Of a stretch of DNA of 64,000 nt, positions 39,794 to 49,712 are shown one piece after another. Source of the stretch: Sphingomonas glacialis (GTDB taxonomy: Bacteria > Pseudomonadota > Alphaproteobacteria > Sphingomonadales > Sphingomonadaceae); the NCBI RefSeq assembly GCF_014653575.1, contig NZ_BNAQ01000002.1:434001-498000 (forward strand), in the 5' to 3' direction. Position 1 is the stretch's first letter; the number at the start of each line of letters is the position of its first letter. Under the pieces are notes generated by a model. It worked only from the letters and a program-made list of their open reading frames with translations. It ran no database searches and had not been told where the DNA came from. A program made the position numbers and the translations under genes.

Positions 39794-39828
39794 GGCCGCA
39801 GTCCCTTCACCTGGAAGGGACTGCGGCC
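39794..39828. terminator. Hairpin at the 3' end of rne
   Basis: Perfect 14-base stem GGCCGCAGTCCCTT with a 7-base loop, directly after the RNase E stop on the minus strand. There is no clean T-run on either strand, so it may act as a 3' stabilising stem or a two-way terminator between acs and rne. Confidence 0.6.
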
Positions 39829-39834
39829 CGTTCA

Positions 39835-42675
39835 TCATGCGCCGAACGTGCGCTGCCACCAGCCGCGACGCGGGCTGCCGGCTTCGCCCGGATCGGGATC
39901 GATCCCGCCGTCGGGACCGGCCGCGGCGTCATCAGCCGGTGCCGCGCCGTCGAGACCGTCGGCCAGCACGACCGCCGGTGTTTCGGCTTCGGGCGCTGCC
40001 GCTTCGGGCGTCACGGCGTCGACCGCCGCTGCCTTGGGCTTGCGCGTGCGCTTGGGCTTAGGCGCGGGCTCCTGCGAGACCGGCACGTCCATCGTCGCGC
40101 TGGTTTCGTCCGCAGGCGCCGCTTCGGCCGCAACGGGCTCGACCGCCTTCTTGCGACGCGTGCGCTTCGGCTTGGCGTCGGCGTCGACCGGCGCTTCAGC
40201 CGCAACCTCGGCCGGAGCCTCGACCACGGGGGCAGCCGCAGGCTTGGCCTTGGCAGGCTTGGCCTTGACCTCGGCATCGCGTGCCTTGGGACGGCGGCGA
40301 CCCTTTTTCGGGGCTTCGGCCTCGGCTTCGGCTTCGACCATCGGCGCTTCGGCAACGGGTGCCTCGGCTTCGACGGCTTCGCTCGCTACCGCGTCCTCGG
40401 CGTCGGGCGCGCCGGTTTCGCTCGCGACCTGCTCGCCCTCTGCGCGACGTCCGCCGCGACGACCGCGACGTCCGCGACGACGACGACCGCCTTCGCCACC
40501 GGCGCCTTCGCCTGCGGCTTCACCGTCGGCTGCGAATGCCGCCTCGGCATCCTCGTCCTGCTCGGCCGTCTTGAGCTCGGCTTCGGCCTCGACCGAATCC
40601 TCGGCGTCGGACAGTTCGCCCTCGCCAAGCGCCTCGCCCTCGGCGGCACCCTCACCCTCGGGACGTGCGCGGCCGCGACGCCCGCGACGACGACGGCGGC
40701 GGCGCGAACCGGCCTCGTCCTCGCCAGCCGCCGCTTCGCTACGCTCGCGCGGAGCACGCGGCTCGCGTGGCTCGCGGGCGGCCTTGGGCTGTTCCTCTTC
40801 CTCTTCCTCGATCTCGTCTTCGATTTCTTCCTCGACGAAATCGTCTTCGACTTCCTCGATCGGCGCGTCGAAGCGCGGCGTGTAGGCCGGCGGCGGACCC
40901 GAGACCTCGACCGAGACGCGCGCGCCTTCCTGCTCGCCGTCGGGCGCGATCTCGATCATCACGCCGTAGCGCTCCTCGATCTCGGCCAGCTCGCCGCGCT
41001 TGCGGTTGAGCAGGTAGAACGCCGCTTCCTGGCTCGCGCGCAACAGCAGCTGCGACCCGCGACCCTGCGCGGCTTCATCCTCGAGCATGCGCAATGCAGC
41101 GATCCCCGACGACGACGCGGTGCGGACGAAGCCCGTCCCTTCGCAATGCGGGCACGGCCGGGTCGACGCTTCGAGCACGCCGGTGCGCAAGCGCTGGCGG
41201 CTCATTTCCATCAGCCCGAACGACGAGATGCGACCGATCTGGATGCGCGCACGATCGTTCTTGAGCGCTTCCTTCATCGCCTTCTCGACCTTCCGGACGT
41301 TGGACCCGTTGTCCATGTCGATAAAGTCGATGACGACGAGCCCGGCCATGTCGCGCAGGCGCAGCTGGCGGGCGATCTCGGCGGCAGCCTCGAGGTTGGT
41401 CGCGGTCGCGGTCTGCTCGATCGAATGCTCGCGCGTCGAACGGCCCGAGTTGATATCGATCGACACCAGCGCTTCGGTCGGGTTGATGACGAGATAGCCG
41501 CCCGACTTGAGCTGCACGACCGGGTGGTACATCGCCGAAAGCTGCTCTTCGACGCCGGCGCGCTGGAACAGCGGCACGGGGTCGCTGTAATGCTTCACCT
41601 TGCGCGCGTGGCTCGGCATCAGGAGCTTCATGAACTCGCGGGCGTGCTGATAGCCCTCGGTGCCCTCGACGATGACCTCGTCGATCTCCTTGTTATAGAT
41701 GTCGCGGATCGCGCGCTTCATCAGGTCGCTGTCGCCATAGACGAGCGCAGGCGCCGACGAGGTGAGCGTCGTCTCGCGGATCCCGTCCCACAGCCGGGCG
41801 AGATAATCGAAGTCGCGCTTGATCTCCTGGCGCGTGCGCTGGAGGCCTGCGGTGCGCACGATGCAGCCCATCGACGGGGGCAGCTTCATGTCGGCCATGA
41901 TCGACTTCAGACGCTTGCGATCGCCCGCGTTCGAAATCTTGCGGCTGATCCCGCCGCCGTGCGACGTGTTGGGCATCAGCACGCAATAGCGGCCGGCGAG
42001 CGACAGATAGGTCGTCAGCGCGGCGCCCTTGTTGCCGCGCTCTTCCTTCACGACCTGGACGAGCAGCACTTGGCGGCGCCGGATGACGTCCTGGATCTTG
42101 TAGCGATGGCGCAGCGAGGTGCGGCGCTGCTGCAGATCGTCGGCGGCATCGTCCGATGCCGAACGCTTGCGGCGACGGCCACGGCCTTCGCCACCGCGCG
42201 CTTCGCCCTCGGCGACGACTTCGGTGTCGGGCTCGTGCCCGCCCCCAAGCTCATCGGCGTCGTCGAAACGCTCGACCGACGTTTCGTCTACGTCCGAATC
42301 GCGCTCGAAGCCGTCATCTTCATGCTCGTCGTCATGGAGATCGTCTTCGGCGTCCTGCTGGGCGCGCAATGCAGCTTCTTCAGCGGCATGCTCGGCCTCT
42401 TCGCGCAGGAGCGCGTCGCGATCTTCCTTGGGGATCTGGTAATAATCGGGATGAATCTCGCTGAAGGCGAGGAACCCGTGGCGGTTGCCGCCGTAATCGA
42501 TGAATGCGGCCTGCAGCGACGGCTCGACGCGCGTCACCTTGGCAAGATAGATATTCCCCTTGAGCTGCTTGCGCTCGGCACTCTCGAAATCAAACTCTTC
42601 GATTCGGTTTCCCTTGACGACAGCAACGCGGGTTTCCTCCCGGTGCCGTGCGTCGATCAGCATACGCGTGGTCAT
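39835..42675 (-). CDS. rne: Ribonuclease E
   Basis: Endoribonuclease that starts decay of most mRNAs and processes rRNA and tRNA; 946 residues. The start is 42675 (MTTRMLIDARHREETRVAV) after GGAGAA. The S1 domain begins KGNIYLAKVTRVEPSLQAAF and is split by an acidic then basic insert of about 100 residues (roughly 85-190), usual in alphaproteobacteria. The catalytic Asp residues lie in VSIDINSGRST and VVIDFIDMDNGSN, and the Zn-link is CPHCEGTG. The C-terminal third is a disordered Glu/Ala/Arg-rich scaffold with Arg-rich RNA-binding runs (RRRRRRGRRGRAR). It ends WWQRTFGA. Confidence 0.95.
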   Translation of the reverse strand: MTTRMLIDARHREETRVAVVKGNRIEEFDFESAERKQLKGNIYLAKVTRVEPSLQAAFIDYGGNRHGFLAFSEIHPDYYQIPKEDRDALLREEAEHAAEEAALRAQQDAEDDLHDDEHEDDGFERDSDVDETSVERFDDADELGGGHEPDTEVVAEGEARGGEGRGRRRKRSASDDAADDLQQRRTSLRHRYKIQDVIRRRQVLLVQVVKEERGNKGAALTTYLSLAGRYCVLMPNTSHGGGISRKISNAGDRKRLKSIMADMKLPPSMGCIVRTAGLQRTRQEIKRDFDYLARLWDGIRETTLTSSAPALVYGDSDLMKRAIRDIYNKEIDEVIVEGTEGYQHAREFMKLLMPSHARKVKHYSDPVPLFQRAGVEEQLSAMYHPVVQLKSGGYLVINPTEALVSIDINSGRSTREHSIEQTATATNLEAAAEIARQLRLRDMAGLVVIDFIDMDNGSNVRKVEKAMKEALKNDRARIQIGRISSFGLMEMSRQRLRTGVLEASTRPCPHCEGTGFVRTASSSGIAALRMLEDEAAQGRGSQLLLRASQEAAFYLLNRKRGELAEIEERYGVMIEIAPDGEQEGARVSVEVSGPPPAYTPRFDAPIEEVEDDFVEEEIEDEIEEEEEEQPKAAREPREPRAPRERSEAAAGEDEAGSRRRRRRRGRRGRARPEGEGAAEGEALGEGELSDAEDSVEAEAELKTAEQDEDAEAAFAADGEAAGEGAGGEGGRRRRGRRGRRGGRRAEGEQVASETGAPDAEDAVASEAVEAEAPVAEAPMVEAEAEAEAPKKGRRRPKARDAEVKAKPAKAKPAAAPVVEAPAEVAAEAPVDADAKPKRTRRKKAVEPVAAEAAPADETSATMDVPVSQEPAPKPKRTRKPKAAAVDAVTPEAAAPEAETPAVVLADGLDGAAPADDAAAGPDGGIDPDPGEAGSPRRGWWQRTFGA

Positions 42676-43142
42676 GTAATATTCTCCGGTCGCGCGACGC
42701 AGGGTCCAAGGGCGCTGGGCGCCGTGGCGCTGGTCGCGCGCGATCAATGAAAGGGCTGGTCCCGGCGAAAAGGTCGCCTGGTTCGCCGCCCTGGGTTGTT
42801 ACGAAAACTGCCTCTGCTCGCGCTGCACGCTCTGCCTTCCGGCTTGGAGCACCCCGCGCGCTCGCGATTCCGCCGGCGAAAGCCGGGCGGAGCGAGGGAC
42901 GGGATAAATGCAGCATGCGAACGTCAACCTGGATGGGCCGCGCCAAAGGATTGTGGGGCGGCCAAGTGGCCCTGAACGCTGCCTGAACCAGGCAGAGGAC
43001 GGGGTACTGTCTATTGCGTAGCATCCCCTGTCGTGCGCAGCAACTGGCAGCTTTTTGCCGGGCACCGGCAAATCTATGCCTACCCCGGCATTAACCGCAC
43101 CCGGCAAGGCGGTCTTGCGACCTCGCCCTCTACCCAAGCTGC
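42676..43142. other. Control region between rne and the amidase gene
   Basis: 467 bases between divergent genes, with no credible coding frame. The left part would be the long 5' leader of rne, where this gene is known to regulate itself in other bacteria. A perfect hairpin TTTGCCGG-GCA-CCGGCAAA lies at 43055-43073, closer to the amidase side. No promoter can be fixed by eye. Confidence 0.5.
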
Positions 43143-44456
43143 ATGACCGCATCCCCCGCTCCCGCCGATTGTCGTGCCTGCACCGGGCAGCCAACGCCTT
43201 TTCGCTTTACCGCCCCTGCGATCCGGCTGCATTACAAGGCGGTGTCGTTCCTCCTCGCATTGCTGGCCTGCTGGTTTGCCGGTGCTCCCGGCTGGGCGGC
43301 GTCGATCGAACGCGTCGAGGTGAAGCACGACCGGATCGTGCTGCGCTTCGACCAGCCGATCGCCGATGCGTCGAGCTTCATCCTTGCGCAGCCGCAGCGC
43401 ATCGCGCTCGACCTCAAGGGCGCGCGGCCGGGCGGCGCGCTGACGAGTGGCGGCGCGATCTCGGCGATGCGGCTCGCGCCACGCGGTCCCGACGGCGTGC
43501 GCATCGTGTTCGATCTCGCGCGGCCGACGCTGATCACCGAAGGCCAGTTCGGCCGCGACGGGCGCGAGCTGACGCTCGAATTGCGTACCGTCGACGACAC
43601 GACCTTTGCCCGCGCCGCAAGCGAGCGCCGGATGCACTTCCTGCCGCCCTTCACGATGGGGCTAGCGCAGGCGGTCGATACGAGCGGCTACCAGGTCACC
43701 GTGCCGATCCCGCCCGCGCGGCGCAGCGCAGGCCTGCCGCGGATCTATGGCGACGACGACAGCCGCCCGCTGGTGGTGATCGATGCCGGGCATGGTGGCG
43801 TCGATCCGGGCGCAATCTCGCCGCTCGACGGGCGGCGCGAGAAGGACGTGACGCTCAAGATCGCCAAGGCGATCCGCGACGAATTGCTCCGCTCGGGCCG
43901 CGTGCGGGTGGCGCTGACGCGCGACGACGATCGCTTCCTCGTGCTGCAGGAACGCTTCGGCATCGCGCGACGGCTGCGCGGGGATCTGTTCATTTCGATC
44001 CATTGCGACAGCGTCGGCTCGGGCAATGCGAGCGGAGCGTCGGTCTACACGCTGTCCGAAGTCGCCTCCGACAAGGAATCGGCCAAGCTCGCGGCGCGCG
44101 AGAACAAGGCCGACATCATCTCGGGCGTGAACCTCGCCTCGACGTCGGCCGACATCTCCTCGATCCTGATCGACCTGACGCAGCGCGAGACGATGAACGC
44201 CTCGGCGAGCTTCGCCCGGCTGCTCGGCCGCGAGGCGCAGCCGCTGATTCCGGTCAAGGCCAACTTCCACCGCATGGCCTCGCTGATGGTGCTGAAGGCG
44301 CCCGACATGCCCTCGATCCTGTTCGAGACGGGCTATATCTCGAACCCGCACGACGCCGACTTCATCGACAGCGCCGAGGGCCGCCACAAGATCGCGCAAA
44401 GCATCGAACGCGCGGTCCAGGTCCATTTCGCGCGGCGGATGGCATCCAGAGACTAA
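43143..44456 (+). CDS. N-acetylmuramoyl-L-alanine amidase, AmiC type
   Basis: Zinc amidase that cuts the stem peptide from peptidoglycan during cell separation; 437 residues. After a long N-region and a hydrophobic export signal (AVSFLLALLACWFAGAPGWA) comes an AMIN domain (about 55-150; VEVKHDRIVLRFDQPI), then Amidase_3. The zinc ligands are visible in VVIDAGHGGVDPG, GRREKDVTLKIAK and DLFISIHCDS, and the catalytic Glu in ILFETGYISN. A later start close to the hydrophobic stretch is possible. The penicillin-binding protein gene follows on the same strand, fitting a cell-wall pair. Confidence 0.92.
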   Translation: MTASPAPADCRACTGQPTPFRFTAPAIRLHYKAVSFLLALLACWFAGAPGWAASIERVEVKHDRIVLRFDQPIADASSFILAQPQRIALDLKGARPGGALTSGGAISAMRLAPRGPDGVRIVFDLARPTLITEGQFGRDGRELTLELRTVDDTTFARAASERRMHFLPPFTMGLAQAVDTSGYQVTVPIPPARRSAGLPRIYGDDDSRPLVVIDAGHGGVDPGAISPLDGRREKDVTLKIAKAIRDELLRSGRVRVALTRDDDRFLVLQERFGIARRLRGDLFISIHCDSVGSGNASGASVYTLSEVASDKESAKLAARENKADIISGVNLASTSADISSILIDLTQRETMNASASFARLLGREAQPLIPVKANFHRMASLMVLKAPDMPSILFETGYISNPHDADFIDSAEGRHKIAQSIERAVQVHFARRMASRD

Positions 44457-44458
44457 CC

Positions 44459-44479
44459 CCCTCTCCCAACGGGAGAGGG
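44459..44479. repeat. REP-like hairpin after the amidase gene
   Basis: Perfect 9-base stem CCCTCTCCC-AAC-GGGAGAGGG three bases after the amidase stop, followed by a G-rich stretch, much like the left arm at 11319-11339. It could act as a terminator or mRNA end although there is no T-run. Confidence 0.65.
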
Positions 44480-44628
44480 AGGGGCCCGCTCGACGCAGCC
44501 GAGTGGGAGGGTGAGGGCAGCGCCCGTCACCATCGCCCGCAATGTCCCGTCGCTTCGCTCCTCCTTCCCCAAGTGGAGAGGGACAAGGCTGGCAAGCCTC
44601 GCGAATCTTGCTAGAGCCTCACCCCGAT

Positions 44629-47175
44629 ATGGCCGAACCCGAAAACAGCGTGAATTTTCGTATCCGTCGCGAGATCGACGGGTTCGCCGGCGTGGTCCAG
44701 CGTGTCTGGGGGCGCTGGTGGGTCAAGACGCTCGCCGCGCTCGGCGTGCTTGGTGTGCTCGGCGCGACGGTGTTCTATTTCGCGTTTGCCGCAGGCCTGC
44801 CCTCGGTCGACAAGTTGCGCACCTATGAGCCGCCGTTGCCGACCAATGTCCGCGACGTCGATGGCATGCCGATCCACGCGTATGCGCGCGAGCGCCGCGT
44901 CGAGCTGAGCTACGACGAATATCCGACGCTGCTGGTGCGCGCCTTCCTCGCCGCCGAGGACAAGAACTTCTTCGAGCATCACGGCGTCGACTATCTCGGC
45001 ATTGCGAGTGCGGCGGTCAACAATCTGACCAGCGGCAAGCGCCCCGCCGGCGCCTCGACGATCACGCAGCAAGTCGCCAAGAACCTGCTGATCGGCAACG
45101 AGACGAGCTATGCGCGCAAGATCAAGGAGGCGATCCTCGCCTACCGGATCGAGGATACGCTGACCAAGCCGCAGATCCTCGAGCTCTACCTCAACCAGAT
45201 CGCGCTCGGCCGCAACGCGTTCGGCGTCGAGGCGGCGAGCTATGCCTATTTCGGCAAGGATCTGACGCAGCTCGATCTCGCGCAGATGGCGTATCTCGCG
45301 ATTCTGCCCAAGGGCCCGTCGAACTACGATCCCGTTCGCCACGCCGACCGCGCGCTCGGCCGCCGCGCGTATGTGCTGCGCGAGATGCTCAAGAACGGCT
45401 TCATCACCCAGGCGCAGCACGACCAGGCGCGCGCCGAGCCGCTCGGCACCGTGCCGCGCCAGACCCCCAAGACCGAGACCGCGGGATCGGGCTATTTCGT
45501 CGAGGAAGTGCGCCGCCAGCTGATCGACAAGTTCGGCGAAGACGAGCGCGCCGGGCCGTACAGCGTCTATTCGGGCGGGCTCTGGGTGCGGACCTCGCTC
45601 GACGAGAAGATGCAGGATTACGCGCAGACCGCGTTGCGCCAGGGGCTGCTGCGCTTCGACCAGGGGCGCGGCTGGTCCGGGCCGATCGGGCATGCCGAAA
45701 TCACCGACGACAGGTGGCAGGGCGCGTTGCTCAACACCAATATCGGGCTCGACTATGATGACTGGCGCGCCGCGATCGTGATCGCGCGCGATGCCAGCGC
45801 GGCGCAACTTGGCTTCTCCGACGGCAGCACCGGGACGCTCCCCCGCTTCGCCGCGCAAATGCCGGTGCGGGGCGGCGGCGGAACCGCGTTCGCCAAGATG
45901 GTACCCGGCGACATCATCGCGGTCGCGCCCAGCGGGAGCGAATTCGCCTTGCGCTCGGTGCCCAAGATTTCCGGCGCGTTCGTCGTCGAGCAGCCGCAGA
46001 CCGGCCGCGTGCTCGCGATGCAGGGCGGGTTCGACTTCCGCGTCCAGGCGTTCAACCGCGCGACTCAGGCGATGCGTCAGCCGGGGTCGACGATCAAACC
46101 GATCGTCTATGCCGCAGCACTCGAGGGTGGGATGACGCCGGCCTCGATCATCGTTGACGGTCCGTTCTGCGTCTATCAGGGAGCGCGGCTCGGCCAAAAA
46201 TGCTTCAAGAATTTCGGCGGCGTCGGCGGATCGGGCGCGCATACGATGCGCTGGGGCGTCGAGCAGTCACGCAATTTGATGACGGTGCGCGCCGCCGCCA
46301 CCACCGGCATGCCGCATGTCGTGTCGCTGATGGACCGCATCGGCGTAGGCAAATACCCGCCCTACCTCTCCTTCGCGCTGGGTGCTGGGGAGACGACGGT
46401 GTCGCGGATGGTCAACGCCTATGCGATCCTCGCCAACCAAGGGCGTTCGCACCCCTCGTCGCTGATCGATTTCGTCCAGGATCGCCACGGCAAGGTGGTC
46501 TGGCCCGAGAATTGGCATGCGTGCGACCGCTGCAACGCGCCCGACTGGAACGGCCGGCCGATGCCGCGACCGGTCGCGGGCGGCAAGCAGATCGTCGATG
46601 CGATGAGCGCGTACCAGATGATCCACATCGCCGAGGGCGTGATCCAGCGCGGCACCGCGACCGTATTGCGCGATCTCGACCGGCCGATCTTCGGCAAGAC
46701 CGGCACCAATACCGGGCCGACCGACGTGTGGTTCATCGGCGGCACGCCGCAGATGATCGGCGGGCTGTATATCGGCTATGACACGCCGCATTCGCTCGGC
46801 GGCGGCGCGCAGGGCGGGACGCTCGCTGCGCCGATCTTCAAGGCGTTCGCGGTGAAAGCCTATGAGGGGATGGACAAGCTCCCGTTCCGCGCGCCCGCCG
46901 GGATCCGCATGGTCCGCATCGACCGGCAGAGCGGCAAGCCGGTGTTCGGCGCCTGGCCGAGCGACGACCCCAAGGCATCGGTGATCTGGGAAGCGTTCAA
47001 GCCCGAGAGCGAGCCGCGTCGCGTGATCCATCGCGGTACGATCGTGCCCGATCCCGCTGCCGCAGCGACCGCTGCCGCTGCGGCCTCCGCGGCACGCGCA
47101 CGCGCGGCGACGCAGGCGCAGAGCGAGGCACGCAAGGACAGCGACTTCTTGCAAAAGCAGGGCGGCATCTACTAG
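44629..47175 (+). CDS. mrcA: Penicillin-binding protein 1A (bifunctional)
   Basis: Class A PBP that polymerises glycan strands and cross-links them; 848 residues with one N-terminal membrane anchor (TLAALGVLGVLGATVFYFAFA). The GT51 domain has FLAAEDKNFFEHHGVD with catalytic Glu at about 110, plus GASTITQQVAKNLL. An OB-like insert follows. The transpeptidase has SxxK in QPGSTIKP (Ser about 487), SxN in EQSRNLMT and KTG in FGKTGTNTGPTD (Lys about 690). The start is ATG 44629 (MAEPENSVNFRIRR). The C-terminus is an Ala-rich tail. It shares direction and context with the upstream amidase. Confidence 0.95.
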   Translation: MAEPENSVNFRIRREIDGFAGVVQRVWGRWWVKTLAALGVLGVLGATVFYFAFAAGLPSVDKLRTYEPPLPTNVRDVDGMPIHAYARERRVELSYDEYPTLLVRAFLAAEDKNFFEHHGVDYLGIASAAVNNLTSGKRPAGASTITQQVAKNLLIGNETSYARKIKEAILAYRIEDTLTKPQILELYLNQIALGRNAFGVEAASYAYFGKDLTQLDLAQMAYLAILPKGPSNYDPVRHADRALGRRAYVLREMLKNGFITQAQHDQARAEPLGTVPRQTPKTETAGSGYFVEEVRRQLIDKFGEDERAGPYSVYSGGLWVRTSLDEKMQDYAQTALRQGLLRFDQGRGWSGPIGHAEITDDRWQGALLNTNIGLDYDDWRAAIVIARDASAAQLGFSDGSTGTLPRFAAQMPVRGGGGTAFAKMVPGDIIAVAPSGSEFALRSVPKISGAFVVEQPQTGRVLAMQGGFDFRVQAFNRATQAMRQPGSTIKPIVYAAALEGGMTPASIIVDGPFCVYQGARLGQKCFKNFGGVGGSGAHTMRWGVEQSRNLMTVRAAATTGMPHVVSLMDRIGVGKYPPYLSFALGAGETTVSRMVNAYAILANQGRSHPSSLIDFVQDRHGKVVWPENWHACDRCNAPDWNGRPMPRPVAGGKQIVDAMSAYQMIHIAEGVIQRGTATVLRDLDRPIFGKTGTNTGPTDVWFIGGTPQMIGGLYIGYDTPHSLGGGAQGGTLAAPIFKAFAVKAYEGMDKLPFRAPAGIRMVRIDRQSGKPVFGAWPSDDPKASVIWEAFKPESEPRRVIHRGTIVPDPAAAATAAAAASAARARAATQAQSEARKDSDFLQKQGGIY

Positions 47176-47186
47176 CGATATATATC

Positions 47187-47293
47187 CGTCGCCCCGGCGC
47201 CAATCTCAAAGGGGGGCCGGGGCCGCCCGGTTGTCGCGGGACAATTGGCGTCTCGCATCCTATATAGCGGCCCCGGCCTTCGCCGGGGCGACG
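47187..47293. repeat. REP-like palindromic repeat before prfB
   Basis: Arm CGTCGCCCCGGC (47187-47198) is inverted as GCCGGGGCGACG (47282-47293). The right arm also makes its own hairpin, CCCCGGC-CTTC-GCCGGGG (47271-47288). It lies between mrcA and prfB, ending 22 bases before the prfB start, so it probably ends the mrcA message. Confidence 0.7.
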
Positions 47294-47315
47294 AATTCAA
47301 GTCTGGAGTAACCCC

Positions 47316-48443
47316 ATGCGCGCTGAAGCGCAGGCTCATATCGATTCGATCAAGGACGCGCTCGCGCTGCTCCGCCGCTTCCTCGACTGGGACCGCGCGC
47401 TGCGCCGGCTCGACGAGCTCAACGCGCGCGTCGAGGACCAGGCCTTGTGGAACGACCCCAAGGCGGCACAGGTCGTGATGCGCGAGCGTCGCCGGCTCGA
47501 GGAGGCGATCACCGCGACGCGCGCAATCGAGAGCGAGCTCAACGACACCGCGGAGCTGATCGAGATGGCCGAGGCCGAAGGCGATACCGAGATGGAGGCC
47601 GAGGGCGTATCCGCGCTCGCCGATCTCGCCGCGCGCGCCGACAAGGACAAGGTCAAGGCGCTGCTCGCGGGCGAGGCCGATGGCAACGACACCTATATCG
47701 AGGTCAATGCCGGTGCCGGCGGGACCGAGAGCCAGGATTGGGCGGGCATGCTCAGCCGGATGTATTCGCGCTGGGGCGAGCGTCACGGCCTTAAGGTCGA
47801 GCTGATCGACCAGCATTCGGGCGAGCAGGCCGGGATCAAGTCGGCGACGCTGCTGCTCAAGGGCGAGAACGCCTATGGCTATGCCAAGACCGAGAGCGGC
47901 GTCCACCGCCTCGTCCGCATCAGCCCGTACGACAGCGCCGCACGCCGCCACACTTCGTTCGCCAGCGTTTGGGTCTACCCGGTCGTCGACGACAATATCG
48001 AGGTCGAATATAACGAGAGCGACCTGCGCATCGACACCTATCGCGCATCGGGCGCGGGCGGGCAGCACATCAACACGACCGATTCGGCGGTGCGCATCAC
48101 GCACATCCCGACCGGTATCGTCGTCCAGTGCCAGAACCAGCGCAGCCAGCACAAGAACAAGGCCGAGGCGTACAACCAGCTCCGCGCGCGACTCTACGAG
48201 CGCGAGCTCGCGATCCGCGAAGCCGCGGCCAATGCCGAGAATGCCGGCAAGACCGACATCGGCTGGGGCCACCAGATCCGCTCCTACGTGCTCCAGCCGT
48301 ATCAGATGGTGAAGGATTTGCGCACCGGCGTGACCTCGTCGAGCCCGTCCGACGTGCTCGACGGCGATCTCGAAGCGTTCATGGCGGCCGCATTGTCGCA
48401 GCGTGTGACCGGCGAGACGGTCGAGGTCGAGGACGTCGAATAA
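47316..48443 (+). CDS. prfB: Peptide chain release factor 2
   Basis: Class I release factor for UGA and UAA, 375 residues. The catalytic loop is [15 protein letters not shown] (Gln about 250) and the stop-codon reading tripeptide is SPY (203-205, [16 protein letters not shown]), a form also seen in other alphaproteobacteria in place of SPF. The frame is continuous from the ATG: at the site of the E. coli autoregulatory frameshift the text is CGC TTC CTC GAC TGG, with no in-frame stop, so that control is absent. The stop overlaps the next gene start by one base (TAATG). Confidence 0.96.
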   Translation: MRAEAQAHIDSIKDALALLRRFLDWDRALRRLDELNARVEDQALWNDPKAAQVVMRERRRLEEAITATRAIESELNDTAELIEMAEAEGDTEMEAEGVSALADLAARADKDKVKALLAGEADGNDTYIEVNAGAGGTESQDWAGMLSRMYSRWGERHGLKVELIDQHSGEQAGIKSATLLLKGENAYGYAKTESGVHRLVRISPYDSAARRHTSFASVWVYPVVDDNIEVEYNESDLRIDTYRASGAGGQHINTTDSAVRITHIPTGIVVQCQNQRSQHKNKAEAYNQLRARLYERELAIREAAANAENAGKTDIGWGHQIRSYVLQPYQMVKDLRTGVTSSSPSDVLDGDLEAFMAAALSQRVTGETVEVEDVE

Positions 48444-49204
48444 TGCGCGCTTCCCCCGTCTGTCCGTCCCCGGCGAGACGGGGGAAGGCCGCCCTGGTCG
48501 GCGTGGCGCTTCTCGCGCTTGCTGCGTGCGACGGCGGTTCGGCGACGGTGCCAGATCGCAGCCCGAAGGTCGGCCCCTTCCCCGCCGCCGATCGGCCGGT
48601 CGCCGCGATCGTCTCGGCGCGCTGGTCGACCGAGGAGAATCGCGACCGGCTCAATGAAGCGGGCGAAGTGATGGCCAAGGCCGGGATCAAGCCCGGCATG
48701 ACCGTCGCCGATATCGGCGCGGGCGAAGGCTATTACACGATCCGCCTCGCCAACCGCGTCGGCAAGGAAGGCCGTGTGCTCGCCGAGGACATCGTCGCTG
48801 ACGTCCGCGATGCGCTCGCGCTGCGGGTGGCGCGCGAGCATCTCGAGAGCGTCAGCGTCCGGCTCGGCGCGCCGAACGATCCGCGGCTGCCGGCCGCCAG
48901 CTTCGATCGGATCCTGATGGTCCATATGTATCACGAGATCGAGCAGCCCTACGAATTCCTGTGGCGGATGCGCCCGTCGCTCAAGCCCGGTGGCCTCGCG
49001 ATCGTCGTCGACGCCGATCGCCCGACGCAGAATCACGGCACCCCGCCCGCCTTGCTCAAATGCGAGTTTGCCGCGGTCGGCTATAGCGAAGTCGCGACCT
49101 ATGACATGCCGTCGGCGGGCGGCTATCTCGCCGCCTTCCGCGCGACGGGCCCGCGCCCCGAGCCGAGCGCGATCAAGGCGTGCCGGCTCCACGCCCGCTC
49201 ATAG
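48443..49204 (+). CDS. SAM-dependent methyltransferase, lipoprotein
   Basis: Exported class I methyltransferase-like protein of 253 residues. A signal peptide with lipobox ALLALAAC predicts a lipid anchor. The fold is shown by TVADIGAGEGYYTIRLANRV (motif I), GRVLAEDIVAD, FDRILMVHMYHEIEQPYEFL and LKPGGLAIVVDADRP. ATG 48443 shares a base with the prfB stop. A methyltransferase outside the cytoplasm is puzzling because SAM is not expected there, but this lipoprotein type is frequent in proteobacteria. The substrate is unknown. Confidence 0.85.
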   Translation: MRASPVCPSPARRGKAALVGVALLALAACDGGSATVPDRSPKVGPFPAADRPVAAIVSARWSTEENRDRLNEAGEVMAKAGIKPGMTVADIGAGEGYYTIRLANRVGKEGRVLAEDIVADVRDALALRVAREHLESVSVRLGAPNDPRLPAASFDRILMVHMYHEIEQPYEFLWRMRPSLKPGGLAIVVDADRPTQNHGTPPALLKCEFAAVGYSEVATYDMPSAGGYLAAFRATGPRPEPSAIKACRLHARS

Positions 49205-49615
49205 CAGTCCGCGCGCGCGAAAACTGCGATAGCCGTGCGCTGCGATCACGAGATGATCGAACAGCGCCACGTCGATGAATTGCAACGCCTGCGCGATCCG
49301 GCGCGTGAGCCTGTAATCGGCGGCGCTCGGCGTCGGATCGCCGCTCGGATGGTTGTGCGCCATCACCACCAGCGCGCAGTCGGACGCCAGCGCATCGGCG
49401 ACGATCGTGCGAAACGGGATTGTCACCGCATCGACGCAGCGCGGCGGAAGGTGTCGCATCGCGAGAAGCCGCCATTCCGGATCGAAATAGCCGAACGCCG
49501 CGACCTCCTGCGCGGCGGTCGCGATCGGCAGGAAGCGCGCGAGCACGGCGTCGGGCAGATCGAGCGCCGCGCAAGCGCCGCGATTCGCGCGCTCCTCGAA
49601 AAGCCCCGTCCCCAT
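49199..49615 (-). CDS. Short RadC-type JAB/MPN protein
   Basis: A 138-residue protein holding the RadC/JAB metalloprotease-like domain: the zinc motif [21 protein letters not shown] supplies the His-x-His and Asp ligands, followed by [20 protein letters not shown]. The N-terminal helix-hairpin-helix part of standard RadC (about 220 residues) is missing. The frame is open up to 49714, but that would overlap the thyA start, so I place the start at ATG 49615 ([13 protein letters not shown]) with moderate confidence. It is convergent with the methyltransferase, the two overlapping by six bases. The role of RadC proteins is unsettled. Confidence 0.72.
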   Translation of the reverse strand: MGTGLFEERANRGACAALDLPDAVLARFLPIATAAQEVAAFGYFDPEWRLLAMRHLPPRCVDAVTIPFRTIVADALASDCALVVMAHNHPSGDPTPSAADYRLTRRIAQALQFIDVALFDHLVIAAHGYRSFRARGLL

Positions 49616-49712
49616 GCCCCGCTCTGCGCAGCGGCTCAGCACGGCGCCACACAAAGCGTCTCCGAAACGGCAATGGTTGGCGTCGCGGCACGGGCGCGCT
49701 AGACCCCCGGCC

